In this document: positions 46,165 to 54,881 of the stretch, piece by piece
How the letters are laid out: every line of letters begins with the position of its first letter
Position numbering within the stretch: the first letter of the stretch is position 1
Source: Endozoicomonas montiporae CL-33
Lineage (GTDB): Bacteria; Pseudomonadota; Gammaproteobacteria; Pseudomonadales; Endozoicomonadaceae
Direction of reading: 5' to 3'
Assembly: GCF_001583435.1 (NCBI RefSeq)
Contig: NZ_CP013251.1
Location: 559,501-623,500 of the forward strand
DNA length: 64,000 nt
Translations under genes and position numbers: made by a program
The notes under the pieces: generated by a model
The model's input: only the letters and a program-made list of their open reading frames with translations
Databases searched by the model: none
Told to the model about the DNA's origin: nothing

Positions 46165-47751
46165 TTATCGCTTGGGTCTTCTCTGGATCATAAACAGGGT
46201 GCGGCTTAGATTATCCAGTGCTTCAATGATAGGGATTTCTGTTGATGCGCCAAATGCTCCTATTGAAACCAGTATTTTGGTCGGGTCCAAATTATCTATT
46301 TCTTCTTCGACCCCTTGTAGTACTGCCACCTGCTGATAACGGGCATTAGGCTGACTGCTGAAGGTTGTAATATGGCAGACTTTTTTCCCTTTGCAAGGAG
46401 AGCGTGCCTTCATCCATTCTTTAACTGTTTGTTTGGTGGTGGGGCGTTTTATACTTGATGCACCTATGGGTTTTTCTGGTGTCATGAACGTGTCTGGATG
46501 ATCCCGATGCTCACTAAGAAAGCGGCAAGATGCCTCCTTGAACTTATCGGTTAGTACAAATGAATAATCTTTTTTGAGTTTGTGATACAGGTAGCTGGTA
46601 ACGCCTTGTTCTGGTAGGTAGCTGGTAACGACTTGTTTCTGTTTGGGGTGATAGCCACCAATCGAGCGTCTTTTCCGATCAAAATACTGCTCATCATCAC
46701 ACATTTTTCTGACGCCATGAACGATGGCCCGGTAGGCTGTATCTTCTGTTAAGGTGGATAAATGGGTTTTCTGGTGATAGGAAATATCGGTCATGCCGTC
46801 TTGATCAATTTCAAACCAGACTGAATCGTAATCCTCGTCTACTTCTCGTACCTGATCGGTCAGCTTGCCGGAATTAACGACTCTATCACAGGTCAGCGTG
46901 GTGACTTTGCCCATAACTCTGGATATTGGCTCATAAGGGCGATAGCCATCGTGCTGTTCAGGTATTCCGTAGTTATCATAGAAAGCGATCATTCCAATGA
47001 AGCGAATTTGCATTTGTTGAATGCTGCCACCCAGCAAGAGTGAATGATCATTAGAGTGTTGACTAGCACTAGGGATCAGGGTCTGGTACATTTCCAGCTG
47101 ATGTAGATACTCAACAATCTCTGACTTCATGCCTGTCACTGGATTATGTCGCTCCTTAATTTCTTCACCTTCATCAAGCAGCCATTTTTGTGCTTCCAGT
47201 CGCTGCTCCGGGGCTAGGGCAGTGCTGCCTTCCTGATTCTGGGTAAGCAAAACGATTGAAGCTAATCCAAAATAATGACGGGTTATTTTTAGCTTTTCTA
47301 ACAGATTAATCAGTGAGACATGCTGCGGGATTGAAAATAAATTATGATCAAGGCCCCTGATCAATGCGACTAAACAGGCAGGGCAAGAATTGACAAGATC
47401 TATGTCCTTTTTGTGTTGATTGTAATGGTCTTTTTTGTATTGCTCATAAAGCTGTTTTTCATAACCCGAGAACCAGCCTCCTGACTGATTCAATCTGAGC
47501 AGGTTTGAGTGACTGGTTAGCGAACGCGAGAGCTTGTTGTAGTAATTGCCACCAAAATTTTCTGCCCATTTCATCACGTAGACATCCGGGTGTAAGACGT
47601 CTTCTGAAGCTGTTGCCAGAGCTAGTTGGTACTTTAGAATAAATAAAGAAAAGAACAGGTTTAGACATCTGTGTCTGAAAGATAGGATATAACTGACGTA
47701 AAAAGCACCTGCCGTAGAAGCGCAAAAAATAAGTGCATAAAATAACTTCAT
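46165..47751 (-). CDS. Unknown 528-aa membrane-anchored protein
   Basis: Not recognised. Two hydrophobic segments at the N-terminus (residues ~4-18 and ~24-46) suggest a signal anchor or hairpin, with the rest outside the cytoplasm. A CPAC pair lies near residue 125. The middle and C-terminus are soluble and charged, with a short imperfect repeat VVTSYLPEQ-GVTSYLYHK near 375. The end (about 430-528) looks alpha/beta (KKVCHITTFSSQPNARYQQ, KILVSIGAFGASTEIPIIEAL). It is 24 bp downstream of the other unknown gene 47776-48786, in the same direction, so the two are probably one operon. AT-rich relative to the housekeeping genes. Confidence 0.6.
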   Translation of the reverse strand: MKLFYALIFCASTAGAFYVSYILSFRHRCLNLFFSLFILKYQLALATASEDVLHPDVYVMKWAENFGGNYYNKLSRSLTSHSNLLRLNQSGGWFSGYEKQLYEQYKKDHYNQHKKDIDLVNSCPACLVALIRGLDHNLFSIPQHVSLINLLEKLKITRHYFGLASIVLLTQNQEGSTALAPEQRLEAQKWLLDEGEEIKERHNPVTGMKSEIVEYLHQLEMYQTLIPSASQHSNDHSLLLGGSIQQMQIRFIGMIAFYDNYGIPEQHDGYRPYEPISRVMGKVTTLTCDRVVNSGKLTDQVREVDEDYDSVWFEIDQDGMTDISYHQKTHLSTLTEDTAYRAIVHGVRKMCDDEQYFDRKRRSIGGYHPKQKQVVTSYLPEQGVTSYLYHKLKKDYSFVLTDKFKEASCRFLSEHRDHPDTFMTPEKPIGASSIKRPTTKQTVKEWMKARSPCKGKKVCHITTFSSQPNARYQQVAVLQGVEEEIDNLDPTKILVSIGAFGASTEIPIIEALDNLSRTLFMIQRRPKR

Positions 47752-47775
47752 CTGTTCGGTGCTACCTTTGTTTGT

Positions 47776-48786
47776 CTAGTGCTGAGTGTTCTGCTGGTAT
47801 TCGTTTTCCGTGTTGATCCATTCCTTAAAAGCATCCAGGCGATCAGCAATATCATCCGTTTCCAATTGGGCATGAGGCTTCTTATCGTCATAGCATGAAT
47901 GGTAGAATTTGAAACTTTGGGTCGGTAGTTTATGGCGAACTATCGTTTTTGCCAGTTCACAAAATGGCTGAGGAGTAACCAGTGTCAAATCAGAATAGTT
48001 GATAAAGTCGCGTTCATCTGACAGCCCTTTTTCAAACTCAGAGCGAAGGGCTCCAGAATGCAAGCCAATATCAATAGTCTTGATAATGGTCCAGTCTTTG
48101 AAGTAATACAAAATGATCTCTTTGGCAAGTTGCCCCTGACTTAGGCGACCATCTCCCTTAAAGGTCTCGTTTAAATATTTTATAAGTCCTGGCTCAAGGC
48201 CATTTTCAGCAATATCAAGGCGGGAATAGAACTTAGAATCAGAGGTTATCAATATGATGCTTGTAGGTAATGAGTTCTTGCCAATCTTTCTGTTCATCCA
48301 TGCTCTAAGGTGAAGAATATGTTTCGACATCGAACCGGGATGAGACGAAACAAAAATCATCAAGTTATGATAGTAAGCTTTTTGCTCAAAGCCAGAATCG
48401 TCTATTTGACCACTACTATAAGCACCGAATACAGGTGTATTTCTCAGTGCTTTGTTGGCCGAATCAACCTGTTCCTTAGCTTGTACCGTGTAACTTAATC
48501 TTTCTTTATCCCAGCCTGATCTCAGTACGGACAACATATGGCTTACAGAGGAAAAGTCTGTAGATTGCTCGGTGATGGATAGTAAGTCATAAATCGGCTT
48601 GCTGTATCTGATAACTTCGGTACTCGCATTAATGGCGCTGAGTTTACTACGAAAGTTTTCGTACAGCTTTGAACTGGTATCCTCGGCATTGTGAGTTGCT
48701 AGAGCAACCCTTTGGGCTGCTAACATCAGAAGCAGCACACCAAAAAGATAGCCCAACCATACTATTCGTTGCATCAGCAAACTCAT
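47776..48786 (-). CDS. Unknown 336-aa protein with N-terminal membrane anchor
   Basis: Not recognised. Residues ~8-30 (IVWLGYLFGVLLLMLAAQRVALA) form a signal peptide or anchor ending in a possible signal-peptidase site. The body is mixed alpha/beta with FVSSHPGSMSKHILHLRAWM, a strand TSIILITSDSKFYS, GDGRLSQGQLAKEIILYYF, IIKTIDIGLHSGALRSEF, and two late Cys (PFCELAK, YHSCYDD). The alternation of strands with LSQGQLA and GLHSG recalls some cysteine-peptidase or CHAT-like folds, but no catalytic Cys is in the expected place, so this is not claimed. First gene of a two-gene unit with the following 528-aa protein. Confidence 0.6.
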   Translation of the reverse strand: MSLLMQRIVWLGYLFGVLLLMLAAQRVALATHNAEDTSSKLYENFRSKLSAINASTEVIRYSKPIYDLLSITEQSTDFSSVSHMLSVLRSGWDKERLSYTVQAKEQVDSANKALRNTPVFGAYSSGQIDDSGFEQKAYYHNLMIFVSSHPGSMSKHILHLRAWMNRKIGKNSLPTSIILITSDSKFYSRLDIAENGLEPGLIKYLNETFKGDGRLSQGQLAKEIILYYFKDWTIIKTIDIGLHSGALRSEFEKGLSDERDFINYSDLTLVTPQPFCELAKTIVRHKLPTQSFKFYHSCYDDKKPHAQLETDDIADRLDAFKEWINTENEYQQNTQH

Positions 48787-49042
48787 CTATTTTGTTTTAT
48801 GAATGTTGCTGTAGAAGATAGACCAAAATCTAACGGTTCAAGTGATCGATTAGTTAAAAAGAACCAGTTAATTATTCCTGAAAGAAACTATGAAATTTTC
48901 AGTAAATAAGATATTTCAATAAAGTTGAAGGCTTTAATATGAACGAAGTATGAACGCGCAAAATTAATAGTTAACTGGTTGTTATTAATGATTTTTTTGG
49001 AAGGTATACTGTAGGCTTTATTGACAGACTCTTTACGTACGA

Positions 49043-50188
49043 ATGTTAAACAAAAAAGGAATTGCACTGGCACTGACAGCAGTAAGTGCTGGTATGGCTT
49101 TGTCTGGACAGGCTCAGGCAGACGCCCGTGGATTTGCAATGGGTGGCGCAGGGGTTGCGGCGGGTAGTTATCTGGCGTCTCCGATGTACAATCCCGCTCT
49201 GGCCGCAGAGTATGAAGATCGTGATAACTTTGGAATGTTATTACCAACGGCAGGCCTGGGTATTCATGATGGTGATGATCTTTATAACAAGGTCGAAGAC
49301 TTTGAAGATATCAACAATCAGATCAAGAACGGAGGCAATATTGATGAGTTGGCAGATGAATGGCATCGCTCATTGAAGGCTCTGGATAAAGGTCTTGCGA
49401 CAATTGATGGTGATCTGGGACTGGTTATTGCGATTCCTAACCGCTATATGAGTATCAATTTCTTTACCAAGGCTAACCTGACACTGCTGGCAACCGCCAA
49501 TGTAGACGACGATGATCTTATTGGTGATCCGGACCCGGACGATATCAAATCAACGGTTCAGGGACTTGCCGGTGGCACCATGGATATCGGTTTCACCTTT
49601 GCCAGAAGTTTTGGTAAATGGTCTGTGGGTCTGGCACCTAAATTTCAACGCCTTTACACACTGAATTACCATGAAAGTGCGGGTGATTTTGATGACGATG
49701 AGTTTAAGAAAATCAGCGATGATTACGTTGAAGACTCAACGTTTAACCTGGACTTTGGTATGACCTACAACCCGGGTGAACGAACCCGGATTGGTTTTGC
49801 AGCAAAAAACCTGTTCAAGCGAGAGCTTGAAACCAATGTTCAGCGCGGTGGCACTGACACGTATCTGGTGGAGCCCCATTATACGTTAGGTGTTGGATAT
49901 AGCCGGGGCTGGTTTTCAGCGACGATGGATGCTGATTTGAACAAGCGCCGTCATTTTGCCGGGTCGGACTATAAAACCCAGTTTCTTAGCATTGGTACGG
50001 AACTGAATGCTTTTCGCTGGGCGCAGGTTCGGGCAGGTTACCGACACAGTATGACCGACTACAGTGAGGATGTGATAACCGCTGGTTTGGGTTTTAGTCC
50101 TTTCGGGCGCTTTGGTCTTGACCTCTCTGCACAGTATGGTTCGGATAGCCGCTATGGTGTGGCAACACAATTGTCATTTACTTTTTAA
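49043..50188 (+). CDS. TraF-type outer-membrane beta-barrel protein (PF13729-like)
   Basis: 381 aa. Signal peptide 1-27 ending AQADA. Then ARGFAMGGAGVAAGSYLASPMYNPALAA, the opening shared with FadL/OmpP1-type barrels and the chromosomal TraF family. Amphipathic beta-strands continue to the C-terminal Phe (YGVATQLSFTF), the outer-membrane insertion signal. Asp-rich periplasmic or extracellular loops are at about 60-115 and 150-165. Despite the family name, no conjugation genes are near. Probably an outer-membrane channel of unknown substrate. Confidence 0.8.
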   Translation: MLNKKGIALALTAVSAGMALSGQAQADARGFAMGGAGVAAGSYLASPMYNPALAAEYEDRDNFGMLLPTAGLGIHDGDDLYNKVEDFEDINNQIKNGGNIDELADEWHRSLKALDKGLATIDGDLGLVIAIPNRYMSINFFTKANLTLLATANVDDDDLIGDPDPDDIKSTVQGLAGGTMDIGFTFARSFGKWSVGLAPKFQRLYTLNYHESAGDFDDDEFKKISDDYVEDSTFNLDFGMTYNPGERTRIGFAAKNLFKRELETNVQRGGTDTYLVEPHYTLGVGYSRGWFSATMDADLNKRRHFAGSDYKTQFLSIGTELNAFRWAQVRAGYRHSMTDYSEDVITAGLGFSPFGRFGLDLSAQYGSDSRYGVATQLSFTF

Positions 50189-50577
50189 TGTAGGCAGGTG
50201 TGTCTGTAACGGTGGCTCTTTGTGAGCCACTGTCACCTGGTTTGTAGTAATTCAAAAGGTAAGTCCTATATTTACGATCAGGTTAATAGCGTGATCGAAA
50301 GACTATGCAGAAGCTTTTTTGTGTATAGTCGATGAATAATTAATCATGATATTCATTTTGAGCAAAAGATTTTCCAGCATAAACATTAAAGCTGACGGGT
50401 TTAGTGATTTGTTACAGCTAATGATTTTTATTGGAAAGTGAGGAAATCTATTCTTGAATTTTTTTAAGTTAGTGTCCTTTTTGTTGCGTGATCGTATTTT
50501 TTTCAACAATAGTCAAACTTATAGAGTGTTTATCGATGATGTCCGAAAATAGCTAGTTATGAGCGACAGGCTGTTTT
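50189..50577. other. AT-rich intergenic region between TraF-type gene and ada-alkA
   Basis: 389 bp. A 7-bp hairpin (GTGGCTC/GAGCCAC, 50212-50230) follows the TraF-type stop without a T-run. The rest is AT-rich and presumably contains the promoter of the alkylation-repair operon. A 68-codon reverse frame (50303-50509) is Lys/Asn-rich with no ribosome site and is not accepted. Confidence 0.35.
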
Positions 50578-52029
50578 ATGATTGATGTTATGAATGAAGC
50601 TGTATATTACAGGGCAATGCAGTCCCGGGATCGTCGGTTTGATGGTAAGTTCTTTGTTGCTGTCAAAACAACGGGAATTTATTGTCGGCCTATATGCCCT
50701 GCCAAGCCCAAACAGACTAACGTTGAGTTTTACTCCTCATCTCAAGAGGCAGAGAATGCCGGATATCGGCCCTGTATGCGCTGTAGGCCAGAATGTGCAC
50801 CATCTTCAGCCGCCTGGCTGGGCAAATCAGCTGTTGTGCAAAGAGCGCTACGGGTTATTTCCAATGGTGAATTCATTTATTCATCGGAAGAAGAATTTGC
50901 CAATAAGTTTGGTCTGACAGCAAGGCATTTACGGCGTCTGTTTAAAGAGGAAGTGGGGCGAACTCCCAAGCAATGTGCAGACAGGGCTCGCCTTGATTTT
51001 TCACGTAAATTGCTGACTGAAACAAATTTGCCTATTACCGAAGTGGCAACGACATCTGGCTTTTTATCTATACGCCGATTCAATGATGCCTTTAAAAAAA
51101 GGTTTCAGCAAACGCCAGGTTTATTCAGAAAAAATGCAAGCGATAAAAATGGAATTATTGATTTTTCTCTGGCGTATCGACCACCATTTGATTGGGATGA
51201 ACAACTCAACTTTTTCAGGAATCATGCAATAAGTCATCTTGAAATGGTAAATGATCATACTTACGAACGAGTGTTCAGAGTTGGAGAGAGTGTTGGTCAT
51301 GTCAAAGTAACGCATCAGCCAGAAAATTTATGTTTAAATGCAACCATCACTATGGATGACAATGGTCAGCTATTGTGGGTATCAAAAAAAATTCGCAAGA
51401 TGTTTGATTTAGACTCTGACCCACTCATGCTTACTGAACGTTTAGCAAAAGACCCAATATTGGATAGTCTCAACAGACAGAGTCCCGGCCTTCGTTTGAC
51501 AGGTATGTGGGACCCTTTTGAGGCGGCAATTACTACCATTCTTGGGCAGTTAGTATCATTAAAACATGCAAGATTACTGGTTAATCAACTGGTTAGTTCT
51601 TATGGTGAGAAAGTTGTCCATCCTGTCGATAAGTCCGATATCAGACTATTTCCTACACCGGAGATTCTGGCTAATTGTGATCTTGCAAGACTGAAAACAA
51701 CGGGTAAGCGTAAAGAAAGTATAAGGACACTATCGAAGCTGGTCGTATCCGGTGCAATTAATCTGAGCCCTTATCAGTGCACGGAAGTATTGAAGCAGCA
51801 GCTGCTCAAGATCCCCGGCATTGGTCCGTGGACGGCAGAATATATTTTACTGAGAGGGTTTAATGATACCGATGCATTTCCTTCTTCCGATCTGGTCATT
51901 CGTAGAGCACTTGAAAAGCATAAAGATATAGATCCGGAACAGGTCAGGCCCTGGAGAGGCTACATGGCAGTCCATTTATGGAATCGGTATGCATCGGACT
52001 TATCGCGGACAAAAGGCAGTGACGTATGA
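50578..52029 (+). CDS. Ada-AlkA fusion: methyl-phosphotriester sensor, AraC regulator and 3-methyladenine glycosylase
   Basis: 483 aa in three parts. The Ada zinc domain (1-80) has C36, C40, C66 and C69 (GIYCRPICPAKP, YRPCMRCRPEC), with C36 the methyl-accepting Cys. An AraC-type helix-turn-helix follows (about 85-165, FGLTARHLRRLFKEEVGRTP). AlkA N-domain and HhH-GPD glycosylase (about 175-475) contain the hairpin GIGPWTAEYILLRGF and the catalytic Asp in FPSSDLVIRRAL. It should sense DNA methylation, activate its own operon and remove 3-methyladenine. The stop overlaps the next gene (ogt) by 4 bp, giving a compact adaptive-response operon. Confidence 0.92.
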   Translation: MIDVMNEAVYYRAMQSRDRRFDGKFFVAVKTTGIYCRPICPAKPKQTNVEFYSSSQEAENAGYRPCMRCRPECAPSSAAWLGKSAVVQRALRVISNGEFIYSSEEEFANKFGLTARHLRRLFKEEVGRTPKQCADRARLDFSRKLLTETNLPITEVATTSGFLSIRRFNDAFKKRFQQTPGLFRKNASDKNGIIDFSLAYRPPFDWDEQLNFFRNHAISHLEMVNDHTYERVFRVGESVGHVKVTHQPENLCLNATITMDDNGQLLWVSKKIRKMFDLDSDPLMLTERLAKDPILDSLNRQSPGLRLTGMWDPFEAAITTILGQLVSLKHARLLVNQLVSSYGEKVVHPVDKSDIRLFPTPEILANCDLARLKTTGKRKESIRTLSKLVVSGAINLSPYQCTEVLKQQLLKIPGIGPWTAEYILLRGFNDTDAFPSSDLVIRRALEKHKDIDPEQVRPWRGYMAVHLWNRYASDLSRTKGSDV

Positions 52030-52505
52030 CTCTTTTTCACAAATATCTAAACACCCCCGTCGGTCGCTTTAAGCTGGTAGCGGATCAAGAGCATCTATTG
52101 GCTGGTTACTGGGTGCAAAGTGCGGATGACAGATCATCTTTTGATTTGAGCCAGTTAAGTGATGAGCATCCCATACTTAATCGGGCTGGAATTGAGATGC
52201 AAGAATATATGCAGGGAAAGCGTAGATCATTCGATGTACCTGTTAAGCCTGAAGGAACGCTGTTTCAGAAGCAGGTTTGGCAAAAGCTGTTAGAGATTCC
52301 CTATGGAGCAACAGTCAGTTATAGCGAACTGGCTTCAAGCATTAATAATCCCAAGGCATCAAGAGCAGTAGGTGCTGCAGTGGGCAAAAACCCCTTACTG
52401 GTTTTCATTCCCTGCCATCGGGTCATTGGGTCTTCAGGCGCATTAACAGGTTATGCAGGTGGGCTTGAGGCAAAAAAGTGGCTTTTGACACTGGAAAACC
52501 CTTAG
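52026..52505 (+). CDS. ogt: O6-methylguanine-DNA methyltransferase
   Basis: 159 aa suicide enzyme that takes the methyl group from O6-methylguanine onto its Cys in the FIPCHRVIGSSGALTGYAGG motif. The helix-turn-helix-like DNA-binding part (IPYGATVSYSELASSINNPKASRAVGAA) precedes it. Overlaps the Ada-AlkA gene by 4 bp. Its stop codon lies at the left edge of a MITE. Confidence 0.94.
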   Translation: MTLFHKYLNTPVGRFKLVADQEHLLAGYWVQSADDRSSFDLSQLSDEHPILNRAGIEMQEYMQGKRRSFDVPVKPEGTLFQKQVWQKLLEIPYGATVSYSELASSINNPKASRAVGAAVGKNPLLVFIPCHRVIGSSGALTGYAGGLEAKKWLLTLENP

Positions 52506-52668
52506 CCCGAATATTTCATAAATTTGCTGCCAACTGTCAACAGCCCATGGAAATAGTGCTTTTTTACCAAAAATGCTTCGGACACATCAGTCCGAAGCCA
52601 TTGCAGGTACAAGCGAGAGTTTTCAAGGGATGTAGCAATAGCGCATGCATTTTATGAAATATTCGGGT
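52505..52668. mobile_element. Non-coding element (MITE), family D, after ogt
   Basis: 164 bp between TA dinucleotides (52503-52504, 52669-52670). Ends GCCCGAATATTTCATAAA and complement ACCCGAATATTTCATAAA (one mismatch). An inner hairpin, GCTTCGGAC/GTCCGAAGC, occurs near 52573. Its left TA lies within the ogt stop codon region and its right end stops 12 bp before the next start codon, just ahead of the GGAGG site. Confidence 0.8.
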
Positions 52669-52680
52669 TAGGAGGTTCAC

Positions 52681-52887
52681 ATGGACCATTACAGTGTTCT
52701 GGACCTTACGGTAAAAGCCGCAAAGCTTTGGCTGGAAAATCTGGATAACCGTTCAGTTGCCAATACCAAGTCGCTCGAAGAGCTTCGCAAGGCTTTATTT
52801 TTAAAACTGGAAGAAGAAGGGCAGCGGCCTGAAGATGTATTACAATATCTTATTCAGTCAATGGATGGTGGCTTGCTGGGTATTTGA
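52681..52887 (+). pseudogene. Short protein resembling the N-terminus of a PLP-dependent decarboxylase
   Basis: 68 codons with a good GGAGG site. The sequence (KAAKLWLENLDNRSVANTKSLEELRKAL..., EEEGQRPEDVLQYLIQSMDGGLLGI) looks like the first ~65 residues of group II pyridoxal-phosphate decarboxylases (DDC/GAD type). In those, the block ends ...GGLLG and is followed by the core domain. Here a stop and a hairpin follow at once and no core is found downstream. It is either a deletion remnant or a stand-alone small protein. It lies directly after a MITE that may have caused the rearrangement. Confidence 0.5.
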
Positions 52888-52917
52888 TGGGTAGTTGCTT
52901 TCGGGCAAGTACCCATC
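52886..52917. terminator. Hairpin between the short gene and srkA
   Basis: GATGGGTA (52886-52893) pairs with TACCCATC (52910-52917), and a TTTATGCTTTTT stretch follows. It lies between convergent genes and can serve both. Confidence 0.6.
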
Positions 52918-52928
52918 GTTTATGCTTT

Positions 52929-53939
52929 TTAAGGCATAATCGTTAATGGCGGTTCATCCAGTGCCGCCATTTGCTCGCGCAGTTCCAGAATATGCTCCGA
53001 CCAGTAACGCTCGGTATTAAACCATGGAAAGGCCATGGGGAACGCCGGGTCTTGCCATCGCTTGGCTAACCAGCCGCTGTAGTTCATCAGGCGCAGGGTT
53101 CGGAAGTATTCAATCAGGTTCAGCTCAATCGGGCTGAAGTCATAAAACTCATTGTATCCCTCTAATAGCTCTGACAATTGTGCCGTCTGGTTGGCACGAT
53201 CGCCTGACAGAAACATCCACAAGTCCTGAATGGCCGGTGCCATACAGGTGTCGTCAAAATCCACAAAGTGGGCATTATCGTCGCGCCAGAGAATATTGCC
53301 GCAATGGGCATCTCCATGAACCCGGATGGCTTTGGGTTGGTACTGTTTTTCGATGTTTTCCAGTTTGTTCAGAATATCTCTGCTCAGGGTTTCGTAGGCA
53401 GGTAAAAGCGGTGTTGGAATAAAGTCATTTTCCAGCAGCCACTCCACATTGTCTTTGCCATAACGTTGTAAATTAATGGCTGGTCGATGTTCAAAAGGTT
53501 TTGCCGAACCCAACTGATGCAACCTTCCCATGCAGCGCCCCAGGGTGAGCAGGTGGTCAAAGTTGTCCAGTTCTGGTGGATAGCCACCTTTGCGTTCAAA
53601 CAGTGCAAACTGAAAACCTTCGAATTCGTGCAGGGTTTCGCCCTGTTCGTTCTTTAAAGGAGGAACAATAGGAAACTCCATATCATGAAGTTCGAGGCTG
53701 AACTCATGTTCTTCCAGAATTTGCTCTTTGGTCCAGCGTTGTGGGCGGTAAAACTTGGCAATAATGCGCAGGCTTTCTTCAATGCCTACCTGGTAGACGC
53801 GGTTCTCGTAACTGTTTAATGCCATAATTCGGGCATCAGAAAGATAGCCCTGACTTTCAATGGCATCCAGCACCCGATCCGGAGTGAGCTGATCGTAAGG
53901 GTGTTGAGCACTTGAGTTCATACTGATGTCCGCGTACAT
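52929..53939 (-). CDS. srkA: Stress response kinase A (YihE/RdoA family)
   Basis: 336 aa Ser/Thr protein kinase of the aminoglycoside-phosphotransferase fold, protecting against stress-induced death in E. coli. Begins (from the second Met) MNSSAQHPYDQLTPDRVLDAIESQGY. The catalytic loop IRVHGDAHCGNILWRD and metal-binding VDFDDTCMAPAIQDLWMFLSG are intact, and the C-terminus NTERYWSEHILELREQMAAL is typical. The first ATG (53939) or the one at 53921 could be used. Confidence 0.93.
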   Translation of the reverse strand: MYADISMNSSAQHPYDQLTPDRVLDAIESQGYLSDARIMALNSYENRVYQVGIEESLRIIAKFYRPQRWTKEQILEEHEFSLELHDMEFPIVPPLKNEQGETLHEFEGFQFALFERKGGYPPELDNFDHLLTLGRCMGRLHQLGSAKPFEHRPAINLQRYGKDNVEWLLENDFIPTPLLPAYETLSRDILNKLENIEKQYQPKAIRVHGDAHCGNILWRDDNAHFVDFDDTCMAPAIQDLWMFLSGDRANQTAQLSELLEGYNEFYDFSPIELNLIEYFRTLRLMNYSGWLAKRWQDPAFPMAFPWFNTERYWSEHILELREQMAALDEPPLTIMP

Positions 53940-54881
53940 AACCGATAAACAGCTATTTTATTGGGTGGTCGCGGGGCTGTCGAATACAGATAGATACTGA
54001 CAGGGCTTCCAGTATCTGTATTCGGATGGATTTTAAAGTACCCTGAATTCGTATCATAAGTGCATAACCTCTGTAACCAGAGAGTTGCTTCAGAACCTTT
54101 GAAGTGAATCAGAACTCAGGTGTCAACCCCGTTTTGAAATGACCTTTTTCCACCGGTTTGAGATGACCCGTTTTCAGCAACACTTTTGATCAGCCAACCT
54201 GTAAAAGCCCCAGTTTTAACCTGTGCATAATCTGAGCATTTGTCTCTACAGAGCTGTAGCTCTTGATATTCAAGTCCTGATGGATGTGTACGTTTGTTTT
54301 AAATTGATGCATAAGCCTTGGGTCACCTTGCCGACTGAGTTGCATCACACCCAATGCAAATGGCATCAATGCCATTACCGTGCTATAAAACTACTATGCG
54401 AAGGCCGACTTTTTCTGATTTACAACAAAGTCGGCCACCCGTTGATTTCCAAGGTCTAGAGGAAAATATATTGTACATAAGTACATTAAAAATACAGCAA
54501 AATTGATGCACATGGACGACACATGTCTTTCGAAATGCGGCAAATTAATGTTGTAAAATGGTGCTATTTTCTTATCTAAGCCTTGGGAATTCTGAAAAGT
54601 CCGAATTTTGGCATTTACAGTAAAAGTCGGTCTTCGCGTACCTACTGCAAATCGTTAAATCTCTGAAGGTCATATTCCCCACTTGCGGCGAACTACTCAC
54701 AGAGCTTACTTCATACCCAGCCCCTTGGGGCGGAGTAGTTGTCTCAAATGTTTAGCAGTCGTCAATGGAACTCAAAAGGATATGCCAAAGTCAAGATTTA
54801 TTGAACAGTCTTCAAGCAAAGCAGTATTGCACTGAAAAGGTCTTTATCTCAGTACACTGAAATTTCGGCGGGTTTGACTCT
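53940..54881. other. Non-coding relic region with hairpins and IS-end-like sequence
   Basis: 942 bp without a believable gene. It holds several pieces of structure. (1) From 54121, TGTCAACCCC followed by two spaced copies of (G)TTTTGA(A/G)ATGACC, like the repeated motifs at IS21-family ends. (2) A perfect 10-bp stem GGCCGACTTT/AAAGTCGGCC at 54403-54436, with an inverted partner of GCGAAGACCGACTTTT near 54630. (3) AAGCCTTGGG twice (near 54314 and 54582). (4) AACTACTC/GAGTAGTT at 54691-54740 enclosing GCCCCTTGGGGC. This looks like eroded mobile DNA plus the promoter of the protease gene; parts could encode a structured RNA. Confidence 0.4.

Noticed and set aside
47776..48786. C80-type cysteine peptidase in the 336-aa unknown protein
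   Set aside because: The strand and loop pattern is loosely similar, but the position of the catalytic Cys is occupied by Leu and no matching His context is seen.
49043..50188. Conjugation system suggested by the TraF family name
   Set aside because: No other transfer gene is nearby; chromosomal members of this family are stand-alone outer-membrane barrels.
50303..50509. A 68-codon Lys/Asn-rich reverse frame before ada-alkA
   Set aside because: Composition matches random AT-rich DNA and there is no ribosome site.
54223..54459. A 78-codon frame in the relic region before the protease gene
   Set aside because: It runs through a perfect hairpin and repeated non-coding motifs; no protein-like pattern.
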